Below the pieces are notes generated by a model. That model had not been told where the DNA came from and did no database searches. It was given only the letters and a program-made list of their open reading frames with translations. A stretch of 64,000 bases of DNA, from contig NC_033632.1 of assembly GCF_001540865.1 (NCBI RefSeq), positions 1,763,435-1,827,434 on the forward strand, written 5' to 3'. This document shows, in pieces, positions 23,993-35,559 of this stretch. Numbering within the stretch: the stretch's first letter is position 1; the number at the start of each line of letters is the position of its first letter. Origin of the DNA: Ananas comosus (taxonomy: Eukaryota > Streptophyta > Magnoliopsida > Poales > Bromeliaceae). A program made the translations under genes and the position numbers.

Positions 23993-25451
23993 AAAACCAA
24001 CTAGTGTTGCTCGTCTAACAATAAATTTTAACCAAAGCGGAAAAAGAGCTTCTGAGAGAAGCTAGAAGAGTAACATAGAGGATTTGTCGCTTAATATCTA
24101 TAGTCAAGTTACACAGAAAATTTATGCAGTTTCCTTTGTAGTTGAGCTCTTCTAAGAAGAGATTTTTGATAAAGGAGGATTATAGATAAAAAGATGCTTT
24201 GTAGCCCTTAAGGCAATGTTAGTTGTTGCTACTTTTCTTAGCGAAGTGTACAATAAATTCTCCTTCAACACATTGTTTTTAATTTCTTGCTTCATAGAGA
24301 TTTACTTGCTTTGTTTCTACATCTATAATTCAAATGTCACAACTATACTCTACTTGCTTGTTTCTACATCGATAATTCAAATTTCACAACTATACTCTCC
24401 TGCGTAGAAAGTAATGTTAAAACATATAGCTATCTCTTCCCTCTTATTTTTCTTTTTTATTTTTTATTGGATCCTCTATTATCATCACAGCAGAATACGT
24501 TAAGCAGCCTTTCCCTACTCGAAATTCTCTTCTAAATTTTTCATACGCATATATCTAATAACTACAAAGATCATCTAAGTAGAACACAAAATTTACGACC
24601 CACTAACACCACCACGATATAAAGGAAAACATACAAGCAAGCACCAACTGGAGAAATATAATCAATTAGCGAACACACTTAACAGAGGTCAACATGTTAT
24701 TCTAAAAAATTGTAGGCGCACAAGAGTAGATGTTCCAAAAGAGTTTGAAGCTTTTACTGTTTATATGGGAAAGCCCTCAAGCATACATAAGCCAATAGGC
24801 GAAACTGAAAAAACAAGGAGGCAGCAAACAACATAGATTGCGACGACGAAGTAACATTATTCATGAGTAGATGCATTAGATTTAATCAATTACACTACAA
24901 AACAACGAACAGCATGCACTCAAAACAAACTTTAACTCAGTTCAATACAATTTCTAAATTATCAAGCAAAATCCTGAGTAACAAATTTTATCAGCCCAAA
25001 GAGGCATCAAAAGCGCACAGAACAATTTGCCACCAAGGCCAACTTCATCAGCTTTCCAAGATCACAATAAAAATGGACCGTTCATCACATAGCCTTCACA
25101 AGTAGCTCCCAATCGGGAGAGTGAACCATAAAAACGAACCAAGTTGTTTCCACCTAATCTTTGCCCCAACCAAAACTAAGGCTGTTCCACACCCTACTGC
25201 ATACATTTTTATCCTATAATTTCTTTCAAAAGATGAAGAAAGAGTGAGAAGTTCAAATCAAAACATACAAGCCCAGGAGGTAAAATTCCTTTTTTTTCTC
25301 TTAACTTCCACTCCATGCAGAGAATTGACCTTGATAACTAAATTGACTATTTTTTCGCGCGAAGATTAAGACAGAATTACTTTAGCAAACTGTAAAGGGG
25401 AAATAAAAAGAAAGAAAAAAAAAAGACACTTCGGCGAGAGATTTTGCTGCG
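23993..25451. other. Convergent intergenic region between SULTR3 and HSP70 (3' UTRs)
   Basis: About 1.46 kb between two stop codons. The ends should be 3' UTRs of the SULTR3 and HSP70 genes. Contains a two-unit tandem duplication of about 47 bp (24304-24351 and 24352-24398, ACTTGCTT-GTTTCTACATC-ATAATTCAAAT-TCACAACTATACTCT). No RNA gene or separate coding gene is supported. Confidence 0.6.
24304..24398. repeat. Tandem duplication of about 47 bp downstream of SULTR3
   Basis: Two adjacent copies differ at three or four positions. They lie 310-405 bp after the stop codon, likely in or just beyond the 3' UTR. Confidence 0.85.
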
Positions 25452-28400
25452 CTATGCTGTGGAGGGATTGTTGGTGGTAGATCCCTCGGGTTTGTCGGTC
25501 TCCATTGGCTCGCCAGCTGGCGGGGCTTGGCCGCCTGTCTCGCTGGCCGCACTGTCTCCTTGAGGCGGCTGCTGCTTACTTTCCTGAGGTTGAGCTGCGG
25601 GTGGTGCATCCGATGGAGGTGGCGTCTGCGGCTTGGCCGGAGGGGGACGTGGCTTTGTCATTATCGGCCTGCAAAACCTGTTGAAAACACAATGGATTTA
25701 GAACTAGTTTATAGGGGTAGTGCTTGCCATTTGGATTATGAATCTATTTAATTTTGCATCAATATAAATATTTTAGTTACTGTTCGATTGACAAATTTTC
25801 TTGTGATTTACAATGGTGGTCCGTTCGGTTCCTCATTGAATGCTTTTTGAATTTTGGTAGAAAATCGTTTTTCATATTTCACGAAAACACTTGTTAACAC
25901 TTAACGCCTATTTTCATTCTCTCCCCCGTGGAGACCAAAAATGAAACGAAAATTCTAGCAAACCAAACACAACACCCAAAGACATTTTACTTTATGCGAA
26001 ACCAACTTGAAAAGGAGAATCCACACTAAGTTAGCTTTTGTTTGGTCCTATTCTGGTGTGGTTTGCTCTTATGCAGTACTTTGGCTCAGTCACTTTGTTT
26101 ATCAAAATATAGAACTAAGGGCTTCTGTTGTCACCAACAAATTATAAAACCATAACAAAAGCATAGTAGATCGTACTAAAAAGCACCAAAATATGACAAA
26201 AACCATATCTGCAATTGTAATATGACAAAATGAAATTCTCTCTACTTAATATATGATTAACCAACAAATATTACAAAAACATTTCTCATGGATTTGATGG
26301 TCAATTCATAAATTTAATTATTTTCATTACCTGTCAAGTGTTTCGGCTTTCCTCTTCACATCAGCAGATCGAAGAATTGGAGTGGCGTGCTTAGGCAGAG
26401 CATCCTGCTGCTGGTTCTTCTCTCTCAACCAAGCTTCGGCCTCAGAGCACTCATTGATGACCTATAAGTGAATATATAGTTTAATAGGGGAGTTTACATA
26501 AAATATCTGAAAAGAATAAGATGGAGAGGCATTAATGAATATACACTTAAACAGAGTACCTTCTGCTTCTCCTCTATGTCGATGTGCTCAAATTTGGGAT
26601 CTTTAGACAGGGCCGCCTCCCTGAAGCTATTAATACAATAAGCGAGTTGGTCTATGGCCGGGCCCCTCTCTGTCCACTCTTTATGGCGATCTTCAATAGG
26701 GTCACCTTGCTGCACTTTGAAATCCTAGTTAGCTATATATCCACTTATAGGGCAAAGCCAATAAGGGGCCAGTGCAAACAAGTGAAACTGAGTAATATGC
26801 CAGAAGTTGGTATTTGCATGTGCCCCACAAAAACTGTATTTATTCACATTCAGGGCCCTGCCAGATTTTTTTTCTTTTTCTTTTTCTTTTTTTTTTTAGC
26901 ATATTGCCTTGGCACATACTAATGAGCAAGGTTTTCGCAGGCACATATGAAAGTACCAACTTTGCACAAGAATGAGCAATTTCACATATTTATAGGGGTA
27001 TATATGCCCAAGGAAACCCAAAAGACTGTAGCACAGATAGCGAAACTGTACCTTTTTGAGTTCCTCAAGCTTGGCAACATAAACACCCTTTGTTTCATCC
27101 TCTCCATCTTCATAGAGCCAATCCTCAACTTCCTGAAGCTTTGATATGAACTGTTCCTTCTCCGGTGCTGTCACGAAATCGTTGTACTTGTCATAAAGCT
27201 AACACAAAACAAGAAAATACCCAGATCAGATCAAGTTCAATGCTATAGTACAGGGTAAAATAGGTGAAATAACTAAATAATAAAGAGACCTATACATATA
27301 TAACCATGTGAGGTTATCAAGTTACGCATACATCCTGCACGTACTTAATTGGCAAGTGCTCCTCTTTAAATTTCCTTTTTTCTTAATCAAAAACCAGCTT
27401 TCAGATGGCACATACGAAAATCCAGAGTTTTACAGGGCCATATGTGAAGAGAAATAATTATGCACGTATATATACATATACATGTTTAAAAGTCCCCATT
27501 TAATAAAGGGTTCAGAAATGAATGGCACCTTATTTCGCATATCATAAACATAAGCCTCCACAGCATTCTTCTTGTCCTTGGTCTCTTCCATTACTCGATC
27601 TTGAAGGGCCATTTCAAATTCCTTTTCCACGGCCTTTTGAACATCTTCAGCAGCCATTCCACCATAAACTATTTCAGATATAGGCACATTTGTTTTCCTT
27701 ACCTTCTTCTTTGGAAGCTCAACCTGCACGACAAATAAAATCATCAGTAACGGTGCTTGTTTTCATGAGAAATATTTGGATTGCAATATTTATCTTTACA
27801 CAAAAACTCTTCATCAATAACTATAAACTCCTTCCCAGCTTTTCAAACATCAGATTACAGAGAAGTGATAAGCCAACTAAAACCTACATATACTCGCATA
27901 CGTAGAGGTGCAACATACCTTTTCACATATATACTCCTGCAAAATCCGAATTTCTCAATATACCCTTCCAAAACTCTATTTCTTACATGTACACTTCTAT
28001 ACTTGCAGAAAGCGACCTTCTTTGAAAACAACTCACCCGCATTACTTCTTTTTTATTATTATATTGTTTTCTTTTTTTTGAGGGGGAGGTTTACAAACTC
28101 CATTTCTGAGGTCATAAATAAAAATTCAAAACTTCAAAGGGTAAGTATGTAAACAGATCATTTTGCAGGAGTACATAATAATGACCCCTAACCTACAACA
28201 GCAATGACAAGCAGAGGTATCGATGAACACACCTTGGCATCAGTTTCCATTCGCGCAGGCTTTTCTTCAGGATCCGCTGCACCATTTTCTGTCCCGTTAG
28301 CACTATCATCTGGAATACTCTTATCTTCCTGCATGTTTATGTCAGTCCCTGCAGTAGAGTCTTGAGGTGTATCATCAGTATCCATTTTTGTAGCTTCCTT

Positions 28401-31345
28401 TGGCTGGTCATTCACAGCTGATACTGGAACTTCAACTTCCTCTTCCAGCATCTGTAAAAACCCAAAAATAAAAAATATATAAAATAAAATAAAACATTCA
28501 GAGCACTCATTCAAGGACGCAAGTGCTGGACTATCTAATTTCACCTACTTATATAATATCCTACCTGCAAACTGTCAAGCTGATTATTTGTATACCCATA
28601 AACTCAGAATTTCCCATATATTCAAAAACTTAATTTCTGATATGTATATGGTACACGCATTAACTTTCAGAAGTATTCCTCTTTGAAAAAAAAAATTCAT
28701 ATACAAAACTACCTCCAACTCTAGCAGAACAAGGGACAAAGGTATAAATGAAACTTCAGATTTTACACTTACATATACATGAGAAAATAAATAAGCAGGG
28801 ATATACATGTAACCCATAGTTTCTGAAATCCGCACTTACAGTTGCTGACTCGATAGAAACAATGCCATGAAGATTCAAACGAACTTTGACTTTCAGTTTA
28901 GCCTTTCCACCCTTAGATTGAAATGGACCAATCTGTACAGAGTAAACATGGAATAAGTAATCAGCAACTCGATAACATATCATGGACATCAATGTGATAT
29001 AGCATTAGTGTTCATACAAATAGAGGAAATTCTTGGTGCTTACTGTGTATGTGCTGATCTTTAATGGATGACCCTCAAGATCAGCATACATGACATCAAC
29101 AGAAAAAGTGCTAGACCTATAGAATGTAAGGGCTTTGACACTAGGAATTGGATTCCATTTGGGGAATACAACTGTACTCTGCTGGTTCTCCGTTGCTCCA
29201 CTCTGAGAATCTGGGGCAGATCCTTTCCACGATAAGGCAATTGGGAAAGGAAAGCTATCTAGGACCTGCAAAATACAGGGGGAAAAAGATTATAATAATA
29301 AACAAAGAAGAAAGGTAGTTCACAATACTTTGATATAGTGATATAGATATATCACTATGCAATATCATCTTAATTTTAATCTATGCCACAATAAAAATAT
29401 GAATTCAATATTGTCCTTCACATCTCTATTTATAACATATATACCCTTATACTTTGTTCTTACAACATTTTCTCTCCCTAAAAAGACGTTCTAATATAAA
29501 ACCAATTACCTGCACACACTGGATGATTCCCAAATTAAGATAAGGTTATTTTCACGAACTACAATGGCATCCAGATTCTACGGTATAGACATGTAATTAG
29601 ATGATTTTGCAAGGATCTATATGGCATATTAAGCAAAACTATGTCATGCTATTAGTCATATAGAGGAAACATAAGATCCATGGGCTAGAAATAGACATAG
29701 AATGTTTATGAAGAAAAATGCCCGAACAAAATTCTCCAAATGTTCTAGAGTCTAACATGCTTCAAAGACGACAGGCACAAATCAGAATACTCGACAATAT
29801 CAAATCCCACTTTACAAGTCAATGGTGCTTTCCAGATTAAACACAAAAACAATGTGTAGCCCTGCACTTTGCAGATCAAGAACGAAACAATATGCTAATA
29901 GGGACAATCCTCACAAAGGAGAAGGCCAAATTCATTCGATATTCTTATTATCCTTATCATTAAGAAGTTATCATGATAAGAGAAAGAAAAGGACTGCGAA
30001 CCATACCCAGTGTGTGCAGACAACAAAGAAACCAACATTTTATGTTCCAAATGACATGGACTTCTTTAAAGTCGTATTAAAGCAATATAACCAAAAGGCC
30101 AAAAATCGAAAATATGGAATGGAAAAGGAACAAATATATAAAACTTATTAAATGATGAAATGCAGGAGTTCACACCTGGAACTCCCGAACTCTGAATGTA
30201 GGACTAAGCATGGCACACTGAAGAGCGCATCCCCTGGCAACACTTTCACTTGCGTTCATCGTACGCCTTGGCTCTTTTCCGAAGAACTCCGTCAATATCT
30301 TCATAATTGCCGGAACACGTGACCCAGATCCCACAACCTCCACCGAATGAACATCCTGCACACTCAGCCCTGCTTCCTTAATCGCCCTCTCCAATGGCCC
30401 CTTCACCCTCTCCAATATCGGTGCACTTATCTTCTCAAACTCCTCCCTCTTAATAAACCCCTTCACATCCTTCTCGTCCATCAAGCACTCTATACTTAGC
30501 GGTGCCTCAGGATTCGCACTCAGCACCTTCTTCAGCTTCTCACATGCCACGCGGAGCCGCAAACAAGCACGCGCATTCTGATACACGTCGATCTTGTACT
30601 GCTCTTTGAACTTGGCCGCAAAATGCTTAAAAAGGGCCTCATCAAAATCGCGCCCGCCAAGTGATCTATCATATGCATGAGAGAGGATCTTAAGCTGACC
30701 TTTCTTAAAGGCCGCAATGCAGACCTGCATGCTCGCATGCCCGACATCGACGAACGCCACATTCAACTGATCGTTCTCCGGAAGGTCGGTTTTGTAAATG
30801 CCATAGGCCAACGCTGTAGCGGTGGTCTCATGAAACAACCGAAGGGGATGCAACCCTGCAATGGTGGCCGCATCCATCACAGCCCTCCGTTGGAGGTCGG
30901 TGAAGTAAACGGGAATTCCGATACAGCAATCGACGACCGGCGCGCCGAGATTCTTCTCAGCGATGCCCTTCAGGTTGGAGAGCACCATGGCCAAAATCTG
31001 GGTCGGGGTGAAGGCCCTCTGCTCGCCGAGGTACGACACGTGGACCAACGGGAACCCGTCGGGGCCCTCGGTCACCTTGAAGGGTAAAGTTTCTAGGTCG
31101 CGCTGGAGCTCGGGATCGGAGAATTTTCGCCCTACAAGGCGCTTGATCTGGGAGATGGAGTTCTTAGGGTTCATGGTGGAGGAGGCGGCGCCAGTGGCGC
31201 CGATGAACCGCTGCTTGTCGCCGAAGCACACGACGACGGGGGTCTCGCGCTTCGACTCCTCGTTGAGCACCACGTCGATCCCGCGCTGGCGCGCCACCGC
31301 CACAATCCCGCTCTCGTTCCCCACATCGAATCCCACCACGCTCAT
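25452..31345 (-). CDS. HSP110/SSE-type heat shock protein 70 (HSP70-14/15-like), 9 exons
   Basis: Large HSP70 relative that acts in the cytosol as nucleotide exchange factor and holdase for canonical HSP70. Exons: 30176-31345, 29044-29265, 28840-28932, 28233-28451, 27529-27723, 27052-27198, 26560-26709, 26331-26461, 25452-25677; 2553 nt, 850 aa, all GT-AG. The start is the ATG at 31345 (MSVVGFDVGNESG); the in-frame triplet upstream is TTG. Nucleotide-binding domain about 1-385 (SQIKRLVGRKF, FHETTATALAYGIYKTDLPE, VVGSGSRVPA), beta-sandwich about 390-495, acidic low-complexity insert encoded by exon 4 (496-568), helical lid (VEKEFEMALQDRVMEE, WLYEDGEDETKGVYV), then a Pro/Gln-rich tail. No EEVD terminus, as expected for this subfamily. 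Closely matches recalled Arabidopsis HSP70-14/15. Convergent with SULTR3. Confidence 0.95.
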
Positions 31346-31640
31346 CTTCTCCAAGGTAGCGAATCACTCCCTCCCACGCTTCAAACAACGAGATCTGTGC
31401 CCATCAATGCATCAAAACAACAAAAAATGGGAGAAAATTCAGCTCGAATGCATCGAAAACATAAATTGAAGCCCGATTACGACGACAATAGCAGCGATGA
31501 GAGATCGAACGACGATTATCCACGGTGTTACGCCCGTAGATCGATCGAATTAGATCAAAATTTAGCTCTTAAGGAGGCGAAACGATGAGATCGAAGAAGA
31601 ATAAAGAGGATTCATACCCTTTAGATGCCGCAGAGATTTG
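31346..31640 (-). other. HSP70 5' leader with probable leader intron
   Basis: On the minus strand a donor GTATGAATCC near 31617 and acceptor GCACAG near 31393 would remove about 220 bases from the leader, leaving the ATG in the following exon. Leader introns are common in plant HSP70-family genes. Placement is by signal only. Confidence 0.45.
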
Positions 31641-31798
31641 ATCTGCAGGGCAGTTCCCGAACTATACTTGTGAGAACAGCTCTCTCGATCGAATGGGTTC
31701 TACCTCCGTCCCTCTCTCTCGAAACGTCTCGGGCTTTTCCGTTTATGAACAAACAAAGGCGAAGAAGCGAGAAGGGCGGTAGAAATAGTGCGCCGAGG

Positions 31799-31817
31799 CT
31801 TATAGCTTTTTCTAGAA
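31799..31817 (-). promoter_or_regulatory. Heat shock element next to TATA-like box, HSP70 promoter
   Basis: TTCTAGAA (31810-31817) is a perfect TTCnnGAA core of a heat shock element. On the minus strand it is followed at once by TATAAG (about 31799-31804), about 455 bp upstream of the start codon. Two alternating pentamers are the minimum for HSF binding and no third clean unit was seen, so inducibility is uncertain. Confidence 0.45.
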
Positions 31818-32094
31818 CCCTCCATCAAAGTCTGAGGAGAAGTTGTTTCCTGCACCTGGTATATATATTTCTTACACCATTCCATGAAAATTCTTTCGTA
31901 GAGCCTTTGTAACATTTAAAAATTACAAATTGTATCCCGCGACCCTGGAGTGAGAGACCCTACAAGTCATTTGATTTGGCGACATAAAACCCCTATTAAA
32001 ATAAAAGTTTTCATCTGATTACTACTTTGAAAGAGACTTCTAATTGTTGACTGTCTGCGTAAACGTGGCGTACTAGTGGACTAACATTTTATTT

Positions 32095-32400
32095 TTTTAC
32101 CCTTTCGATATGGAAAAATGTGACCATCTTTTTAGTCGCTGTGTATTTGTTCGATATTTATTTCTTAGTGGAGAAAGCTTGTCCATTTACACTGAGCCAA
32201 TGGAGGAAGTTCAAGGTCTTTGAAAAATGGTTATTAATCTAGCCGACACTGGAAAGAGAACTAAAAGCTTAACCCTCTTGTTGGCTGTCTGGTGGGTAGT
32301 CTGGATTGAGACGAACAATTTTATCTTTCACGAGCAATCCACGGTTCCTTCTCTCTCGCTGAACCGTGTCAAACGTTTGTTATCCGAGTGAAACAAGCCC
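32095..32400 (+). mobile_element. Decayed LINE (non-LTR retrotransposon) ORF2 tail
   Basis: One frame reads EKCDHLFSRCVFV, the Cys-His pattern of the reverse-transcriptase zinc-binding region (CDHLFxxC). After frame changes another reads LLAVWWVVWIETNNFIFHEQ, the VWW-xWxERNxxIF pattern at the end of plant L1-type ORF2 proteins. Stops and shifts between them show it is dead. No upstream endonuclease or polymerase motifs remain, so only the last part persists. Confidence 0.7.
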
Positions 32401-32837
32401 TCTACTGTTTACTTACTCTTCTCTCTAGTCTCTTTATCTTAAGTCCCTTTTCCTTTTTTTTTCCTTGCCTTCTATTTCACTTCTTTTTTTTTTTTTTTAT
32501 TTTTGGTTTTTTTTTTTTTTGTGCTGAAGCTGTGGTTAAAAATGTGATCGGATATATGGTCGTATTCTTGTACTTCTATATATTCACTGTGAATTAATGC
32601 ATATATATATCAGTGCTTAATTATAACTGTTTATTTATTAAAATTGTTGATTCTATTGATATAAGCGGGCGAAATTTGTAGTGCGGTGTATGATTTAGGA
32701 TTGAGCCGGCCTGCTTGGTTGGTGTTGAGCTCATTGTAATGTATGGGCGTTTTGGTACCTTAATCTTTAGTTGACTGGTGAGTTGAATTTTGGCANAGGA
32801 TGATATAGGATGTATTTTTCACGAGCTCTACGATGAA
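32401..32837. other. Intergenic DNA with T-rich tracts
   Basis: Pyrimidine- and T-rich sequence with an ambiguous N at 32796. The 69-codon Phe-rich frame at 32388-32597 comes from T-runs and is not considered a gene. Confidence 0.5.
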
Positions 32838-33515
32838 TAGGGGTGTAATGTGGGCTGTGCCGGGCCGGCACGGCCCACATTTTCCGGGCCGAACCGGGCT
32901 GGAGAGTGGCCCGGCCCGGCCCGTGGCTAAATCCGGGCCGGGCCGTGCCGGGCCCGAACTCCCTACCATCCGGCCCAGTACGGCCCCTGGGCACGGAAGG
33001 CACGGGCCGTGCCTGGCCGGGTCGTGCTCCGGGCCGGCTCCTTTTTTTATTTTTTTAAAAATGTACATATAATTTAAAAAAATATAAACAATAAATTATA
33101 TTTATATAAACTGATATTTTGATTAAAAAATTTAAAATTTATAAAAATAATTACAAAAAATAAATATTTAAATTTATTTAATATATTTTTGAATTCTTTT
33201 TTTGAAAAAAAAAAAGTTGAGAAGGGTTTTTGGTCCAATGGACAAAATTGCTTTGGTCCATTGGACCAAAATCACTCCTCCCAAGGTCTGCTAGGCAGAC
33301 CTTGGGAGGAGGGCCAAGCCCTCCGCCCAAGGAGAGCAAACCCCAGGGCCAAGGCAACTTTGCCTTGGGCCTGGGTTCCAGGCCGTGCTGGCCCGGCTGG
33401 CATGGCCCAACTGGGGCGTGCCGTGTCGGGCTGCCCGCCTCTCCTTGCCGGGCACGGCCCGCAGCCGTACCAGGCAGGGCGGGCCACGTGCCGCCCGGCC
33501 TGTTTTACACCCCTA
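32838..33515. mobile_element. hAT-like non-autonomous element with GC-rich arms
   Basis: Begins TAGGGGTGTAA and ends TTACACCCCTA, an 11-bp perfect terminal inverted repeat of hAT type (678 bp). The arms are extremely GC-rich (repeated GGGCCGG and GCACGGCCC words) around an AT-rich centre. The right half holds nested hairpins, including CCTCCCAAGGTCTGC-TAG-GCAGACCTTGGGAGG (33275-33307). No clear 8-bp target duplication survives. All open frames through it are products of the GC repeats on both strands and not genes. Confidence 0.75.
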
Positions 33516-33837
33516 CAAGTGGGGCCCACCTTTTGCGGGTTCCACGTGACATATTCACGTAAAAGTAAGACCTTATATTTCTGCACCCGGCGTATAAATA
33601 TATCTCGCATCCTTAGATTGATTATACGATAGGGATTACGAAATTATCGGATGTGTTTATAATATTAAAAATCCTAAAGATTAAAAAAACATATATTTTG
33701 AATTTTAAAATATCAATCACCAAAAAATGAGCACGGTGCATTAGCCATACGAATACACTGAGTGCAGGCAATAATTTCTTGATTAAGCTATTTGTTACGG
33801 GATTAAGCGAATCATAGCCGTATACTACTCTGGTTGT

Positions 33838-33963
33838 ATGGGAAACGGACGGTGGAGATGGGATGATCGGGAGCGGTGGCTGTTCGAGTCGTACGGCCCG
33901 TTGTGGAAGGTTCTCGAGGCCTTGGATATGATTCCAGAGGGGTCCATATTAAAATGTAATTAA
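33838..33963 (+). CDS. Unrecognised 41-codon open frame (doubtful)
   Basis: ATG to TAA, reading MGNGRWRWDDRERWLFESYG then PLWKVLEALDMIPEGSILKCN. It is GC-rich and Trp/Arg/Glu-rich with an amphipathic look, sitting in AT-rich flanks, unlike random frames nearby. I do not recognise it. It could be an exon fragment, a relic of a gene or transposon, or chance. No splice partner or promoter was found. Confidence 0.2.
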   Translation: MGNGRWRWDDRERWLFESYGPLWKVLEALDMIPEGSILKCN

Positions 33964-35028
33964 TTAATTAATTAACTACGATTAATTGTAATAAGATTAT
34001 TATTTGTGTAAATGGTGCTTGATTAAAGAAATTTGGTAATTTAGTGCTTTTTGTGTGTGGGCGTGGATGTTCATGTTAAACAAATTTGGATTTGTTTAAC
34101 ATATTCATGTTAAATGATTATCTCCGTGCATTATACTCTATGTGAGAAGACAAAAGATACGAACATCCTCCCAATGTAACTCATATTTATGTCTCTAAGC
34201 TTTAAAACTCGCTAATTTGAAGACTCAACAAACATTTTGGTATGTTCAAATTAAAATAATAATAATAATAGGATTTGTAGTTAAGCTATAGAAGTCGTTT
34301 AATTTTTCAAGGAACTTTCTCGTGTCAAATAATGGATTATTTGGAAAATTCAAACCCAAAAGTCCAGAAACCTGTTTTCTAAACGACAAATTATCAATGC
34401 CTAATTTTCAGCTATTTGAAAATTGGTCCTTTCTCTCTAAAAAAAAAAAACAGAGGTCCTAAACAGATCCCTTGATAAGCGTGTTATTGGGTATGAAAAA
34501 TTAAATAAGATTTGAATGTAAAAGGGGGAAAAAAAAGTTCATTCTTTTAGATTTTTCTAAGTTGGAATGCAAGTTTATAATTTGGATACTAACTAACGAG
34601 GAAATTAAGTTGTGGAAAATTAAGTTGACTACTATTTCAAACAATTCCTGTATGATTATTAAAATTTTTCTCTTTTTGTTTTTTTAAAAATTTATTCATA
34701 GAGTGCAACTTAGTTGAAGAGTTTCTATCCAATACATTACGTAAAATAGAGTGAAAAAAAGAATGCCCAATTAATACAACATTAGAAAGATATATTAATA
34801 TGGTTTTTTTTTTTTGCATGTGGAATTAAAGTTGTTTATCGTACCAACATGTTTACTAATCAAACTTTACATCAACGGTGTTCATATTTATTAAATCATT
34901 GATACAACAAATTCACTTGGGTAGAGAACGAAGGAGATGAATGAATAGGCCCCTCATACGCTACGTTACAAGAGCAATACACGAGCAATACATACACAAT
35001 TTCACGTCCAAATCAAGTATTGATAACA
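33964..35028. other. Intergenic DNA and 3' flank of the AG-peptide gene
   Basis: AT-rich, with (TTAA)n and (AAT)n microtracts near 33960 and 34255. No gene seen. The last 100-200 bases should include the 3' UTR of the minus-strand gene that ends at 35029. Confidence 0.45.
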
Positions 35029-35220
35029 CTAATGAACGAAGTAGGTGATGAGGAGAGCAACAAGCATGAGCACGTAAGCAATCCCCTGATCAATCACCTT
35101 GGCATCGATCCGATGCAATACCGCCCCGCCTGCCGACTCCGAGTGGCCGTGCGCGAGCTGCGTCAATCCCGAGATGAACGCAATTGCGAAGAACAGCGCG
35201 CACGCCCTCGTCGAACTCAT
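35029..35220 (-). CDS. AG-peptide-like secreted GPI-anchored mini-protein lacking proline
   Basis: 63 aa in a single exon. A signal peptide (about 1-26, hydrophobic ALFFAIAFISGLTQLA) is followed by a very short mature segment (HSESAGGAVLHRIDAKV) and a C-terminal GPI-type hydrophobic tail IDQGIAYVLMLVAL... ending YFVH. The tail closely matches classical arabinogalactan peptides (AGP16/20/22/41 type), small cell-surface proteoglycan backbones. Those carry an APAPAP-type stretch before the tail, while this protein has no proline anywhere and so cannot bear hydroxyproline-linked arabinogalactan. Architecture, TATA box and leader support a real gene; biochemical identity as an AGP is doubtful. Confidence 0.75.
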   Translation of the reverse strand: MSSTRACALFFAIAFISGLTQLAHGHSESAGGAVLHRIDAKVIDQGIAYVLMLVALLITYFVH

Positions 35221-35323
35221 ACTCCGATCCCTCGAGAATTACTTGCAAGGCTTATAGTGTAGCTAGCTTTAGTGAGAGAGTTAATGGAGGTGAAGGGCTT
35301 AGAACTCAGAAATGGTTTGTGTG

Positions 35324-35324
35324 G

Positions 35325-35359
<35 letters not shown>

Positions 35360-35360
35360 G
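35324..35360 (-). promoter_or_regulatory. (CAA)n tract at the 5' end of the mini-protein leader
   Basis: About 12 CAA units on the minus strand, lying just downstream of the TATA box and so predicted at the very start of the transcript. Unstructured CAA repeats in leaders (for example the TMV omega leader) favour translation. That role here is inference; it could also be an ordinary microsatellite. Confidence 0.5.
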
Positions 35361-35380
35361 CGGTAGGTGCGTAGGGGGTG

Positions 35381-35388
35381 TATTTATA
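35381..35388 (-). promoter_or_regulatory. TATA box of the mini-protein gene
   Basis: TATAAATA on the minus strand, 160 bp upstream of the start codon, predicts a transcription start near 35355. A perfect GGCACGTGCC G-box palindrome lies about 150 bp further upstream at 35536-35545. Confidence 0.75.
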
Positions 35389-35535
35389 GTAATAGTTTGA
35401 TTATTTTTCTTATTATTTTATGGTTTAGTTTTTTTAATAATTTTTAGGGGAGATGGTTTGGAGTAAGAGTGGGGGATACGAACTAGGGAGCCGGCCGTTG
35501 ACCGGAGGAACGCGGAGGGGGCGGGAAGGGGGAAG

Positions 35536-35545
35536 GGCACGTGCC
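35536..35545. promoter_or_regulatory. G-box palindrome GGCACGTGCC
   Basis: Ten-base perfect palindrome with CACGTG core in a GC-rich island (35480-35560), 150 bp upstream of the TATA box of the minus-strand mini-protein gene. Confidence 0.5.
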
Positions 35546-35559
35546 GCGCGTGCGAGGAT

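Noticed and set aside
30532..31469. Open frames antisense or shifted to HSP70 exon 1
   Set aside because: Shadow frames of a GC-rich, highly conserved coding exon; the chaperone frame fully explains the sequence.
32760..33632. Several overlapping 70-147 codon frames on both strands
   Set aside because: All arise from strand-symmetric GC repeats of one TIR element; proteins are Gly/Pro/Arg-Ala low complexity on both strands at once.
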